Assembly (NCBI RefSeq): GCF_040958095.1
Contig: NC_091227.1
Span: 18,405,776-18,469,775, forward strand
Direction of reading: 5' to 3'
Length of the DNA: 64,000 bases
Origin: Procambarus clarkii
Lineage: Eukaryota > Arthropoda > Malacostraca > Decapoda > Cambaridae
In this document: in pieces, positions 45,647 through 58,878 of the stretch
How the letters are laid out: each line of letters starts with the position of its first letter
How positions within the stretch are numbered: the first letter of the stretch is position 1
Notes under the pieces: model-generated
Database searches by the model: none
The model's input: the letters and a program-made list of their open reading frames with translations, nothing else
What the model was told of the DNA's origin: nothing
Made by a program: the position numbers and the translations under genes

Positions 45647-47796
45647 TTTTCTGTGAGGCGCCCCATCGGCTCCCTGAAGTTATCCGAACTGATATGTGCT
45701 ATATTAGTTTGAGGCCATCAGTCACAGGAGTCATTATGTCTACCGGGAACCACAAGCCAGAACCTGGCTCCCTCAGAGAGGCGCAGGGAGCAATGGCCTA
45801 TGCACACTTTACATTTAAACTATGTCGTGTTGTAATTGCCATCTACTGGGGAAATCTGAAAAATTGATGAAAATTGCAACTTATGTCCGAACATGGCAAA
45901 AGAACTCCCCCCTAGAAAAAAAACAAGCAACGCTTCATCCAACTAGCACCCCCACTCGTTAGTCCTACCCCCCCCCCCCCCACACACAAAGGTGGGGTTA
46001 GAAGATGGAGCCAGCTCACCATTCTAGTTCTTGAACTAATGTGCTGGAGTCAGCTCGGTCACCTCTGGCCTCAATTTCTTGTTCTGGATTTTGCCCCATG
46101 TGGCTGTACCAGCAGTGTGTGTGGTGTGGTGTCCAGGTGTCTTATTGTATGCAGAGCAGCATGCACCTAGGGTAATCTTCCATAGGTGCTCTGCAAGTTT
46201 TACCCTTGCATTTCAGGGTTATCTTCCCTGGGGCATTCAGGACTCACTCCTGTTTGAGGACTTCATCACTTGACGTTGTCGTCACCCTTGGGGTACGTTG
46301 GGGTCTTGGGCTTTCCGTCTTGCCCCAGGTGGGGAGTATTATTGGCTATGCAGGGCGTACTGAGGCCAGCATAGCTTACACATGCAACAGCCTACGATTC
46401 TCCCCGGCTGCCAGTTTCTTGTGTGTCTTCGGGAGTTTTGTTTTTCTTTCCTAGCATTTTTGCTTTTTGTTAACGGAGGAGGTCTGCCTAGCTTCTTATT
46501 AGGAAAGCCTAGGTTGTGATGGGGGTCCTCCTCTGTTGCCCTCAAGGTTACATGGCTGCTATTGGTGGGGGTTTTCCTGCTGACTGAAAAAGTTCTACTG
46601 GCTTGGCAAGCCCCAGTGCCTGGGCTTCCCATAGGACTTCCTCACTTTACGGGCCCTGGAAAACCCAAGTGGGCTCGGGGGCATCATGGATGTGTCTTAC
46701 GAGTCTTCTCTTGCCTTGTGCGAAGTTAAAGGTTGTTCGTCGTCCCTGTCTCAGGGAGATGATCCTGAGGCAGGATCCTGCCTCCGTCATGCTGCCTGTT
46801 GGGTCAGTGACACCTATGACCTGGAGTCTTACCGGACTTGTTCCCCGCTTGTGTTTCAATTTACCCATTCCTTGTCTTATCATCTCAGGGATCAGATGGT
46901 GGCTGCATTGCATGCTCGATCCTCCTTATTGCAACGGGCCGGGTTGATTGCCCGGTTGGAGGCCCTGGAGCTGCCCCACTTGGGTTTTTGGGACCAGGAT
47001 TTGGGGGAGTTGGTTCCTTTGGCCTTGATTCCTGTTCACGCCCTGCTTCCTTCCCAAGTGGGTGTGGTTTTTCCCTGCCCCTCCCTCCCTAACTTCTGGC
47101 TCCTGGCTCCCAAACGTCTAAGGGTTTGGGGGTCAGGAGAGAGGGTTTAATTTGGGATGAGGCTCGGGTGGCTTTAACTTCGGGGGTTGATTCGGCCACG
47201 GTTGTGGTTGGCCCGATTTTCCCACCAGGGCATCTGAGTCAACCCAGCAGACTCACCTCATGGAATCTTTACCCTTTACTCGACCTTTTCTTCAGGGGTG
47301 GTAGGCGTGGATGAGGGCTCTGCCTTGGGGGCTCATCAGGCTCATAGCACAGTGTGGGAGTTTGCTCTCCTCCGACGAAGGTGAGCATGAAAACGACCAC
47401 CTGTTCGTTTGGTCGAGGTGGTCATTTTGTTTGCTTGCAGCTTTCTCCTTTTTTTCTGGCAAAGAATGAGACAGTGGGCTTCCGGAGGGGTCCGTTGTTT
47501 GTGGATGCTTCGTTGGTTAGGCCAGGGATTTATCACATTTTGTGTCTGGTGGTGACTTTACGCTGGTACCTGCGGGCCACTGGTTCTATGACGGTGGACG
47601 CTCTTTGGGTGGATCCGGTTTCTCTGGTTCCCTGTTCCAGGGCTCGTGTCTCTCAGGTCGTCTGCAGTGTCATCAAGTCCAGCCAGGCTATCTTCATGCC
47701 CATGACATTCGGTAGTATGCTGCTGATGACCCCAAACTATTATAGCACATATCAGTTCAGATAGCTTCAGGAAGCCTCCTTGGCTCGCCCAGAAAA
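45647..47796 (+). mobile_element. DIRS-like retrotransposon, internally deleted
   Basis: Inverted terminal repeats of about 75 bp at 45647-45721 and 47723-47796 (shared core 'gaactgatatgtgctata'). Inside, 46686-47030 encodes a gag-like protein with the Cys/His series C12, C17, C32, H35, C38 (CEVKGC...GSCLRHAAC). 47445-47690 encodes FFLAKNETVGFRRGPLFVDA and DALWVDPVSLVPCSRARVSQ, the C-terminal part of a tyrosine recombinase. The RT/RNase H region that should lie between is missing. Inverted repeats plus gag and tyrosine recombinase define DIRS elements, known to be common in decapods. Sits in sense in VPS35L intron 4. Confidence 0.85.
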
Positions 47797-48039
47797 TGGC
47801 GTTTTATTACATTCAATGCTTTTTTTTTTTGCATATGTGAAAACAAAATGTTAAATGTAGTTCAAGCAGTTACAGACATAAATTGCATATATTGAAATTT
47901 TTATACTCTGTGAGTAATCTTTTTAGAATAAAGAAATTATAGATCTTATATTAAAACACTTTTGTACTGAACCTTGTTCTGAGTTAAAAATATACTGTAT
48001 TATTAAACCTGGGCAACAAAATTCACATTGCTCCTGTTT

Positions 48040-48185
48040 TCCTTCCCTCCACTTTCCTCCCTCCCTCCCTCTCTGTCCCTCTCTCTTTTCCTCCCTCTCT
48101 CTCTCTTCCTCCCTCCCTCTCTTTTCCTCCCTCTCTCTCTCTCTTCCTCCCTCCCTCCACCTCTCTCTCCCTCCCCCTCTCTTTT
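48040..48185. repeat. Pyrimidine tract
   Basis: About 145 bp almost purely C and T on the plus strand, built from CCTCCCTCT-type units. Minus-strand frames give Arg/Glu runs that are artefacts. Confidence 0.9.
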
Positions 48186-48189
48186 TTTT

Positions 48190-48780
48190 TCATGAGGAAA
48201 ACACAGCTATAGGAATCAGAATTAGAGAAACCCTTGAGTCTGACTGCAACTTCAACGCTAACACCAAGGGGAACACACGAACAGGGTAACATTAGCATTA
48301 TATGGGAAGCTGGCAAACATAAAAATGGCATTTATAAATCAGAGCGAGGACTCTAAAAGACAACATATGCATGATGCATGAGAACCGATACAGCACTAAA
48401 AGATGCAGCATCAAATCTGCATCTCATAAAAGCACAATGATAAACCTGAAAAAGTTAAAATTTTTACAACAAGGTACAAGTACCTGAATTAGGATAACAG
48501 TGCTTTGAAGACAGTTTAAAGGAACTCGGTTTCACAACCGTAGAGGAAAGAAGGAACACGGTAGAGTTGATCACCAATGTACATGTAAAATACTGAGGGA
48601 ATAGGTAAAGTGGATTAACACAGTCTCTTTAAATTGAGAGAAATTAGACAAGTTATCATCAGTGGAGGCTGAAAATGCATATTAATAACAAAAATCAGAA
48701 ATACTTGTACAGTGTATAGATGCTTAACAAGTGAATGCACTGAGAGAAGTTGTGGAAGCCACCTCTATCCATCATCATTA
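48190..48780 (+). mobile_element. LINE C-terminal fragment, probable
   Basis: Broken frames contain MHENRYSTKRCS ('atgcatgagaaccgatacag') and the VVEATSI-like DNA 'gtggaagccacctctatcca' near 48752, as at 19930. No intact frame. Confidence 0.5.
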
Positions 48781-49599
48781 TTATTATTATTATTGAAGAA
48801 TGTGTCACATTAATCAAAAGCACAAACATCACCAAGCCAACAAAGAGGTAGATATGTTTTTCTTTTGGGTATTTTCTGATCTTTTCATACGTATCTACAA
48901 TTTTATAAGAATAACAATTCAATTTGATTCTGTTTTGATATAGGGTTGTCCAGGTGGGGACATACTCAATAATTATGGTTAATGCTGAAGTCTTTATGAT
49001 TGTCACATTGCATTTTAACATTTATGTACATGTTTCATCCTTTACTACTTTGCACTGAATTAAAATGTCAGCATTTAACCCATTGCCTGCATTTAAAGAT
49101 TCATGAAATGATTCAGTTGAGCTCTTGAACAAAATTTAATAGTTCATAAAGCTTTTCATAGAGATAGCTAATACTGTAATAGTAATGAATAATCCCATAG
49201 GTTATCCAAAGATTTTAATAGAGTGATTAGCCAAAAAATTAGATTGAGAAAGACCACAGATATTCAAGAAATTAAAGACTCATAAGAAATCATATTTTTA
49301 ATTAGAAATTGAAATTAAGTTTAATTACATGAAAATATGAAAGTTGTGCAAATAAAATAGAGTTGCTCAAGTTAAGTACAAATGTTTGCCCTTAATACAG
49401 GATACAAGGTATAAGATAACTTGGCCCCCCAAAATATATATGTACTGTATCTGATTTTGAGTAGGTCGAGCACTCTCCTAGACAATACACAGTAATGCTT
49501 CCCAAGGTAAGGTCCTGTTGACCTCTGTTTAAGATCTGATGAAGTCACAGTAAGTAGACATTCGGCACACATGCAGTGAGGAACTTCTCAAGCTGTCCC

Positions 49600-49830
49600 T
49601 GGCAGGTTATAAAGGTGAATAAATCCACAGGAGCCTTGAAGAGGGTTCGAACCAATGTGCTGGGTGTTCCCAGGCATGCTCTAGTCGACTGCACCACGAC
49701 ATGGTCAAGGCTCATGATGTGTGTGTAAACAAATCCACAAGGGCCGTGACGAGGATTCGAACCTATGTCCGAGAGCATCCCAGATGCTGCCTTAAATGAC
49801 TGAGCTACGACATGGATAAGAATTGCAACC
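49600..49830 (-). mobile_element. Two tRNA-like SINE units in tandem, minus strand
   Basis: Minus strand: 'ggttcgaaccctcttcaagg' (unit one) and 'ggttcgaatcctcgtcacgg' (unit two), each preceded by a box-A-like head ('gtcgtagctcagtcatttaa' in unit two). They are about 125 bp apart. Related to 28940 and 32875. Confidence 0.7.
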
Positions 49831-50169
49831 AGAAATTCTACTGAATTTAGTTCATTTGATGCATCACGCTACTGTGATTTCTGTGTGTGTGATGTGTGTG
49901 TGTTGGAGAGAAATATATGTAGTAGACATAATAGAGGAAAAATAGATTGGTTACAAAGGCAGGGTCCATGGGCTAATAGTATAATAATAGTGAGAGTTGT
50001 GTGAACACACACATCCCTCATCATGGTTCCTGTGGCTTTGTTCATTGATATATCACGTTAATATGATATATACTCTGTGTATAGGTTATACTAGTGTTTG
50101 GGTGACTGGAGAATATTTAATTCAGCATAAAATGCAGCCAGAAAGTGTGTTTACATAAAATTCCCTACT

Positions 50170-51190
50170 TTTCCACGTGCTGTTACAGAAAACAGGGGCC
50201 ACTATGCAACACCCTAGCTTACTGCTGAATAAGAAAAGATTAGGAATGGGAGCAGCAAAATATTCTTATAAGGAAAGTGTTATCCTACTCAGTTGCTCCC
50301 ATACCTAACCTTATTCTCACAAAAGGCAAGAACAGGCAAAGAAAATTCATGGACTAAAAGTAAATAAGAAAGTCATAAAAAAAATGCCAAGGCATGGCTT
50401 GGGAATAAACTTGGCAGACCGCACTCTTACCCACAGAGGCAGAATCTTCTTTGTGTATTTTGTGTTCAACAAAAACATCAACCACTCATTAAATGTTAAT
50501 AGTATGTGCATAGCACAAATATATGTCCATGAACATAAGTACAAGAAACAGGAAATGTTTTTCTTGTTTCACAGAAACAGGGAGAATCACCACTTCTGAA
50601 AGTACAAACTGACCAAGGACAGAGAATGCATCTTTTAGCAATATATGCAAGAGGAGGCCTAGCCTAAGGAGCTAGGCAGGTATTTTGGGATATATCCTAA
50701 CTTAACTATCTGAACAAAAGACAAGGATGGATGAAGGAATTCTATGTCTGAGACATAAAAAGCATACAAAGACAAATACTGTTAGCCATGAAAACTATGG
50801 CAAGGCATAACCTTGAGGCAAACAAAATAAACCTCACCTCCGCTTCCCCACACTCACAGAAGGAATTGAATGTGCCCTGTACACAACACAAACACATAAT
50901 ACTGTACAAGGCATAGAGCCAATTACTGTACATTATTGATACTATAGTCTTAAAAGGCTAAAACTCCTGCTGGTGGACTACCAAATTTAAATTTAAAAAA
51001 GTAATTGGATGGATAATTAATATTAATAATACACGAACAGTACATACCCTTATGTCCTGGTACAAGGTTCCCAGTCCCATGAATGTAGCAGGAAACTCAA
51101 GAGGAGAATCTCCATTGCTGAAAGTACAAATTGATCATGCACAGAAAAGATAACTGGTCAACCGTCAGTTGACCAGTAGTGAAAGTACAG
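50170..51190. repeat. Internally repeated block, unknown class
   Basis: 'ctgaaagtacaaactgacca' at about 50596 recurs as 'ctgaaagtacaaattgatca' at about 51118, and 'tgccaaggcatggcttggga' at 50384 has a weak echo at 50798. It looks like two diverged copies of one element. Class unknown. Confidence 0.4.
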
Positions 51191-51214
51191 ACAAAGGTTT
51201 TGTCTTCACATCCG

Positions 51215-51310
51215 AGAATCAGTCAAGCCCGGGCCGGGCTTGGGAAGTAGAAGAGCTCCCAGAACCCCATCAAGCAGGTATCCATCCAGCAGGTATTGGA
51301 CTAATGCAAT
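51215..51310 (+). repeat. Dispersed repeat with gggccgggctt core
   Basis: 'gggccgggcttgggaagtag' and 'ccagaaccccatcaagcagg'. A second copy stands at 54355-54450 with 'gggccgggcttgggggagta'. Confidence 0.65.
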
Positions 51311-51514
51311 ATAAGACTACTGCACAATTGAAACACTTAAGTTCCTAAGGTTCCACTAGCCAGTTAACAGAATAGTTGTAGTGCCCTGCTCATATAACCT
51401 TGTGCTGGGGCCTGTCGGTTAAGTGTGTGATAAGGTGGGGTTGGGGTACTTTGTTGTGGTATTGGATCTAGCTACCACTTGGTTGTGGTTGGGGGTAGTA
51501 ACCTAATGGATCAA

Positions 51515-51720
51515 TTAGTAGTTAGGGTGCTGCTTAGCTGTCCTTGTGACGCCAAGTAGTGCCTTGAATGACTTTGAGTTTTATGCCAGCATTCTGGGCT
51601 GGAGTGGGTATTATCCAGTGTCTCCCTAGCATTAGTATGATCCAGTAGGGACAGTTTGAAGACTGTAACTGCATCTCTGCTGCAGTGACAGTCCAGAATG
51701 TCAACTTGCATTGAGTTTGC
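51515..51720 (+). repeat. Dispersed repeat, copy 1
   Basis: 'gcattctgggctggagtggg' and 'tgctgcagtgacagtccaga'. A diverged parallel copy lies at 57860-58090 ('tcattccaggctggactaaa'). Confidence 0.45.
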
Positions 51721-52589
51721 TAAACCATAAGCAATGGTCAGTAGTACAATATTGTGTCTTAGGGAGCAACTGAGTGGAATAGCTCAGATAGATGTAAACC
51801 AACAGATTTGGACTGGCTCTAAATGGCTCTAAATTTTCATGCTGATCCAAGTTTTAATTTTTTTCTCACAATTAATGAGTTCAAATTTCAGTTCAAATTT
51901 TAAAATTGTTTGTATTACTGTATCCCTAGTCCTGCATCAAAAATTAAATCTATAACTAAAAACATGAAGAAATAATTACTTACTGACGATATTTTTGGAG
52001 TGGAGGAAGTGGTAGGGATTTATTTAAGTGTACAGGAAGCTTTTGTTTTCCTTTTTTTTATAAATAATATGATTGCATCCCTAAAAGTTCATACCATGTC
52101 CATAATGATATAAACTTCTGTTATCTATACATATGCCTTCTGTTACTGTTTGATTATTGAAATACAATTGTTCCCAATAAATGTTAAATCTGACTTAACT
52201 AAAAACTATTGTGTGTTATCAGGCAACTAGGATTATCAGTTGAGTGCTTTATTATGTTCTGTCCCAATTTCACCACTGCTTAGCTGAGAGCAGAGCTGTT
52301 CCCCTCCACAGACGTAAGTAACATTGTGCCACTAGAGCTTATGTTCCCCTAGGCTACACGCCTTCATATTTTGATCCAAGTATTCTTATTATTACAGAAT
52401 TGTATGTTGCCTGAATAAGTTAAATAGTGATTGAAATATTGATGAATTAGTTGTTGCATTATTTAGTACCGTAAAATAATTCTAGCTTACCATTTTAGGA
52501 TTTAAATACAGTACTTTGGATTTATTATAAAAATTAAATTTTATGTAAAAAAAATTGTTTTGCAGTTGCTACAGATGAATGTTGATAAC

Positions 52590-52945
52590 AATTAGATAGT
52601 AAAATTTGGTACTATTCACTTTACTATTCATAGAGTACTATACTATTTGGTGATATACTATTCATAGAGTCCAGAAACAATAAAGCTAAAAAAAACTTAA
52701 ATATTCCAAGGCCTAGTATATCATATATGTACTATTAGGCCTCATATTACACACCTATTATGTATTAGGCCTAGGATGGTTATTTTAGCTTTGGTTTGGT
52801 TTTATTAGCAACACAAAACCTTTTCTGGTTTGTCCAAATTCAGTATTACAGTACAAATACTATTTTCTACATGTCCATTACATCACTATATGTATGATGG
52901 TCCACATGGTTACTGTAAGTACTATCTAAACAGGAGGATGGGCTG
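52590..52945 (+). repeat. AT-rich dispersed repeat, third copy
   Basis: Shares 'agtaaaatttggtactattc', 'tattaggcctaggatggtta' and 'actatctaaacaggaggatg' with 10215-10810. Confidence 0.7.
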
Positions 52946-53342
52946 TGATTGTTGACATAATGTGTTAGTGTCAGATGAATAATATATATAACATTGTGAA
53001 TGTGAACCCACAATAAATATCAGAGGCTCAAACTCTCAAACTTATTACTCAAACAATTCTGTTGTGAGAGTAATTAGATCTGCTGCTCATAACTGCAAAT
53101 AAAGCTGCTCCTTAAAAAATAAATAAATGTATTTTTTATTCTGTGCATGATCATTTTGTTGTAATGTTAATGGTTTATAAGCTAGTATTGAATTAGGTAG
53201 CCTAAGTACAGTATTTAAGTGTGTGAACTTGTATCTGGGTTTTATTATGTTGCTAATCTCAAAGGGGTAATAATTACTTGAGCTCTGTCAGGATAACCGT
53301 ACCATTGGATAGGAACACATACGGTAAATTGGGATTTGCAGC

Positions 53343-53415
53343 TGTTGTTGTTTAGATTCAGCTGCTCGGAAACAAAACGTTCTAGGTAGCACGGGCTATA
53401 GTGAGCCTGTAGTGG
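53343..53415 (+). repeat. Dispersed repeat with gggctatagtgagcc core
   Basis: Plus-strand copy of the 7800-7882 repeat, slightly diverged. Confidence 0.6.
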
Positions 53416-53459
53416 ACTTACCTGGCACAGGAGCGGGGCTGTAACTTGCAGCCTCAAGC

Positions 53460-53685
53460 TCAAGAAGCTACAAATGTAGGACAGAAAACATTAGATGCTT
53501 TATCACCCATAGGTTTATATACCATGGAACTGCCTACCTGCTATAAATACCAAGACATTAATTCAGTTCAGAATTCAATTGGAAAAATACCTCGGTAATA
53601 ATGAGGAGACCTTCTTCAAGCACCGGCTTACTGTCCCTGTTAATGCTGCTAGAGAGATAGTGGCCTTCAGGTAAAAAGGTGAACT
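53460..53685 (+). mobile_element. LINE C-terminal remnant with 3' tail
   Basis: 'accatggaactgcctacctg' is the WNRLP region and 'aattcaattggaaaaatacc' the following NSTG/IQLEK region of the LINE at 161-480. The tail 'gctagagagatagtggcctt' is shared. Confidence 0.65.
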
Positions 53686-54238
53686 ATCTTGAAAGTCTCG
53701 GTGCAAACTGGTGGAGGCAGACTCATTTGTATCCAGTAACAAAACTTCATTGTTTCCTACATACACATTGTATACATTGGTCTTTTCCCATATATGCACC
53801 ATTATATGGTAGTTATTTTTAGCATGTGTGTATGTGTTAACCTCCAAAATGGAGTACTATTTGTTAATCCTCTGGCCACTGTAGTTAACTTCATTTGTGG
53901 GGTATCATTATTTTTATAAGGTTTTTATATCAGTGATGAAAATATGGTTATAATACATCTCTACAGATAAAATCTATATGGATGGAAAATTCTGCTACTG
54001 TTTTGCACTGTGAGTTAGAAGCATTGCAGGAATGTATCATTTAATCACCAAAATTTGTACCTTCACAACCAATTGTACCTATTTGTTCATATATAAATCA
54101 ATAAAAATAGTGGCCTGTGGCTCTCTTAAAATAACAATTTGCCCTTTCCCATCAGGATTTATATTTATTCCTTGACGACATTCCTAGACAGAATAGCAGT
54201 AAAAGATTGGGTTGAGAGACTTCTTTTGAGCTGTGCCA

Positions 54239-54455
54239 GGTACAGGTACACATGCAGTATAGGCGGTGGTGCCAAGGAGTGCCGGACCAACCAGGCTGTG
54301 GTGGGTATGTGGGCCTGCGGGCCGCTCCATGCAACAGCCTAGTGGACCAAACTCTCACAAGTCAAGCCTGGCCTCGGGCCGGGCTTGGGGGAGTAGAAGA
54401 ACTCCCAGAACCCCATCAACCAGGTATCAACCAGGTATCAACCAGGCACACACTT
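54239..54455 (+). mobile_element. SINE-like repeat with gggccgggctt tail
   Basis: GC-rich 'gtgggcctgcgggccgctcc' followed by 'caacagcctagtggaccaaa' and the core shared with 51215-51310. It ends in three copies of 'caaccaggtat'. Confidence 0.65.
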
Positions 54456-54473
54456 TTCTCATTAAGACTACTC

Positions 54474-54545
54474 ATAGCCCAGCCGATAGAGCTTCGACGT
54501 CACACGTGTGGAGTCCACGGTTCGAGACTCCTACAGCCCAGATGA
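54474..54545 (+). mobile_element. tRNA-like sequence, probably SINE head
   Basis: 'agcccagccgatagagcttc' (box A) and 'cacggttcgagactcctaca' (box B) at tRNA-like spacing, but the acceptor stem does not pair well, so it is more likely a SINE relic than a tRNA gene. Confidence 0.45.
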
Positions 54546-55773
54546 ATGGAACATTACATTATTGGCCCCATATACAGTACCCAATCACTTGTTCCTGGGA
54601 AAACCCTGCTTTGGCTCCTTGAACCTATCTTCTAAAACATAGGTTTAAGGAGCATGACATAACATATTGTGTGCACATAACATGCACATAACAATTGTGT
54701 GCAAGATATATGTGCTGTATATTGTATATTTAAGCATATTGATGTTGAGTTACAAGCTTGGAAAGAGTTTTCTCTTGTATAAAGATATATTTCCTGTCTT
54801 GTTAAAAAAAGATTCATGATTATCTATCTTATAATGATTAATGATAAATATGAAAGGGACATTCATTTCCTTACTAGAAAAAAATGCGTATATCAACAAG
54901 AAAGCCACACACATCAGTGTTGAAATAAAGGAGCTGAATTAGTAATTGCCTGTAACTTGTGACCAAAATATGCAAAATTCCTTGGTTAGTTTGCTTATTT
55001 GTCGTGTTTGTGATATTCTATACAGGAGGAACATGTATAGCCTGATGTTGAGTTACTGTAGAGCAAAACTATAAGGATGGTCCTAAACATTGTAAGCATA
55101 TGCTGGTCAGCTTGATCTTGGCTTTGGTACAGCTATAGACAAAATACATTTGTAAAAGATGCATAATGCCATTGTGACTGACGTCTGCAGTTGACCATTT
55201 AAGACAAACTTATTGACTTTTGAAATGGTTCATGTTCCAGATGATCCAGTGCCTGTAAACACTAGTATCAAGCTTGCATTGTATAGTGTAAGTTGCACAA
55301 TGAAATCACAATAACTTAAGTTTATAGAATATAACAAATTTAGAAAGGACCATAACTTGGGAACTGCATATCAAACAATTAAAAAAATCAATCTAAACCA
55401 AAGATCGTTTAAATTGACTAAACATTATTGACGTGTATGTGAAAAACGTTTTAAGAATATTATCGTCCCATGTTTATGTTCTTTCATCATTCTTTTGTCA
55501 CCTTTCTTGTCTTATTTTTAGCTATTTGGATGTTTACCTTGTTTTGTTCTTCATTTCCACTAATGTGAAGGGAATAAGGAAAAAGCCTTTATGTAGGAGT
55601 TTCAAGAAAAATATAAAACCTTATATTTTATTTTTGTGATCTGTTAATGTAAGTACCATTTAAAGTTCATAATTTTAAAGAAGACAATGTAATCTTGCAA
55701 ATCCTTGGTTGATGGCGTGATTTTGTTATTGTTTTGTTCTGCATTAGTTTATGATTTATCATTTTGTTAACAG

Positions 55774-55821
55774 GCGTTGTGAAGACCCAAACAGCAGTAA
55801 CAGAGAGGCACCGGACAACAG
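55774..55821 (+). CDS. VPS35L: VPS35L exon 5
   Basis: A 48-nt micro-exon, too short to be found by length. Acceptor 'ttttgttaacag', donor 'acaacag|gtgaga', phase 1 in and out. It encodes VVKTQTAVTERHRTT between the SG and GMSGSER of its neighbours, the variable linker before the conserved AMSEK block of human VPS35L. The fit of both phases is the main support. Confidence 0.82.
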
Positions 55822-58800
55822 GTGAGAGGACAATCGGATAAACTGGGGATTAATGGTTATTGTGCCATGTTCAGTATTTTAGAAACAAAATTGTCATATA
55901 CATTATATGTGATTGGGAATGGAGTACTGTACATATCTCCACTATGTGTAATATCTAGATTATAGTAGTCATGTATTTAATTTTGTGTCCCTAACTTACT
56001 TCTGTTCTAGTTGACTGTGCAATTACCTAAGTGTAAATACTTAGTGTTGTAGCAGGTGGAGAGCTATGCTCATGGTGTCCCATCCTACCAGTAATTTTTG
56101 TCGTGCGTGCGTGTGTGCATATTTCTTTGTGTACTTTTTGTCATTCTGTCTTGACCGCTTTCTCTTACCTATTGTGTCTTTCATTGCTTCTTTGTCCTGG
56201 CCGTCATTCTTCCATAATATTAAGGTTAAAGGATCAAGGCTGTATGAAGTGGTGTTACAAACTTAATTTTATTTAGTATACAATGAATACTATTAAAGGA
56301 CAGTAAGACAATATAAATCACTTTGTTAAATCAAATTTCATTTTCATATGATTAACGTTTTCAGTTGCCAATGGCACCTAACAAAGAAAGGTGCACCTGT
56401 TATACTATGCACATAACTAGCTCTAGCTATCTCACTGCATTTATTATCAGACTCTTGGTTACCAAATCCTAAATATGTTAATTTTTCACATGTACATTTT
56501 CTAAAGGAACATGAGGTCCCATTGCATGATGTGTAGACGCACCAGATAATAGCTGTGTGCTGTGGCTGTCTGTCTCGTGCCGTGAACGTCGTCACCTGCA
56601 TCAGGTTCACCAATATCTGAACCCTGTACAGTCATTATCACCGTTGGTTATTTTATCATCATTAAGTGATGGTGTGGATACAAACTGCATGGTGGTGTTG
56701 TGAGTTGTTGCTCCATGCACTAATAATGGTTGCTGTCTGAGTACTGAGGCCCTCACACCCAGGAGGAATGCTCACGATTTTTTTCCAAGATGGTATTAGT
56801 GTACTGCATCCTTGAGGAAGTGGATGAGAGCCCTGTGTACCCATGGGAGTTTTAAATCTTATGCAATATTTTAATAAAGTCCTGATTGTTACCCTATTGG
56901 AATACTGTATATTATTTTTGTTAGTGGAGGATGTGTTTCTTTGCTCATATCTCATTTCTCGCCCTAAAAGGGACCAGTAGTGGCTGTACTCTCTTGAGGT
57001 TAGGTTTGTATGATTTAGATCTACTGTACATCATTCCTTTTGTTCAAGTGTGCTGTTACTGGTTTGCTGAAGTATTTGGTATCCTCTTAAGATTTCTAAT
57101 TTGGAGCCACCATTATTCTGTATAAATAAGGTTTGCCCCTCCCAGCTGATCTGCGGGAGATCAGAAAGTCAACTACAGGCATATCCTAGAGTTCCTGACC
57201 TGTGAAAGATTTCCAGCTTACATGCTAATGTATGGCTTTGGGCTAGCTTTTGTTCAGGTAGCAGTATATTTTTCTAGAGGGTTCATGGTAGCCGCACCTC
57301 TCAGGACTGTGTTCAACCTTTCGTTTTTTGTCCCTTCAGTACTATTTCACTCTCTTCATCTTGCAATCTTAGTTGTACTTTAGGAAACAACTGAGTGTTC
57401 TAATTAAAAAGTGAGGCTTTGAGTGTATATTTGTACCTAATGTGCATAAATTTTATGTTTTGTTTGTTGTATATGTTTGTCATATTTGCTCTTGAAGCTG
57501 TGTGAAAATTTTTTTGGCAAGACGTGTGTAGTGGTGGTGATGGTGGTTTCATGTGGTGACAGTTGGGGGGGAGGTAACTTAGCGTAGTACAGGTGGTTAA
57601 CTCCTGCATTGCGCACCTGTTTTTTGGCAAAAACTTCATAGTGCAATTGTTAAGGACATATTTTTGTTGTTTTTTGTAAATGTACAGGTAAAGTTAATGT
57701 CAAAATATTTCCAAACTCAACTATTTTCATTTCAAAACACAAAGAGTGATGACAACAATAAAAAAAACTTAAAATATAGCCTAATTAAAAAAAAAATAGT
57801 ACAACTCTCAGAACGAGATTTCTCGGTTAGCACAGCACAATGGTTAATGAGAGTGTACCAGGGTGGTTACTGTTGATGCTGAGGAAGGCTTGCAAGGGCC
57901 TAGGGTTTTTGTTAATTCAGCCTCTAGCAGTCATTCCAGGCTGGACTAAATGTTGTCCAGTCCTTCTCTAGTACCATCATGACACAGCAGAGATGTTAGA
58001 ATGGCTCCCGATGGCAAAAGTGTGGAACGTTGACCTGCCCTGACTGTCACAATACTGACCTTGGAGCCCAAAAGGGTTCTCATTAGCGATCAACTAAGGT
58101 GATCAGATAGTGGTTTTCATATGCCTGCAAATCATTACTTTTTGAAGACCCAAGAGAAGCTGCCACAATGCAGTATTCTTATGCCATATCATTTTTTTGA
58201 AGAAAAACAGCAAATTGAGAGTAGACTATTGAAGATGATGTTTGATCTGCAAGAACTTTATATACAAAAAAGTCCCCTGCAAAAGTCAACTCTAATGTAT
58301 GACGGTCTACTCTGAACTCAGTATTTCTGTAGATCATATTTTCTGTTTGCATTATTGTCATTGTGTCCTTAGGCCTTATGTATTTCATCATGCTGTCGTT
58401 TTTGAGCTATGGTTTATGTAGAAAAATATGAAAATGAGAGTAGACCTTGTATACGTGTGCCATAATCTACAAATAAAGTTCACTCTTATCTTTGTATTTC
58501 TCTATAGTTTGGTCAGCACAATTGTGCTCTCTTCAATCAGCTGTACTTTATGCCACCATTTGTAATTACAATATTAAGCTGAGACACTAATATATAAACA
58601 AATATGTAAGTGTTCTTTACTTCCATACATCACCAGTGCCATGCATCTTGTATGATTGAAAATTATTACTCGTGTATGATGTGATGTATGTAACTTTTTT
58701 CTTAGTTTTAATGGATATATATAGCATTGATTTTGTTTTAAATGTACAGTACAGTACTTCTAATAGCATTTGCTTGGAATGTCTGCAGTTTAAAAGTAAA

Positions 58801-58878
58801 AGTGCATTTTCTGTGTAAGCACTTACTTTATAATATTCATAAGAATATTTACTTGCAAATTATGTTTTACTTTATCAG
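55822..58878 (+). other. VPS35L intron 5
   Basis: 3.1-kb intron. Apart from the dispersed repeat at 57860-58090 I see no recognisable element. Open frames up to 97 codons lack domains. Confidence 0.65.

Larger units (their letters stand above)
45541..55773 (+). other. VPS35L intron 4, 10.2 kb
   Basis: Contains the DIRS-like element (45647-47796), a pyrimidine tract, LINE and SINE fragments and dispersed repeats, each listed separately. Long AT-rich stretches at 48780-49600, 51720-52580 and 54600-55770 hold nothing I can name. Confidence 0.75.

Noticed and set aside
46603-47764. Several open frames of 80-154 codons as a cellular gene
   Set aside because: They lie between inverted terminal repeats and contain gag-like and tyrosine recombinase blocks, so they belong to a DIRS-like element.
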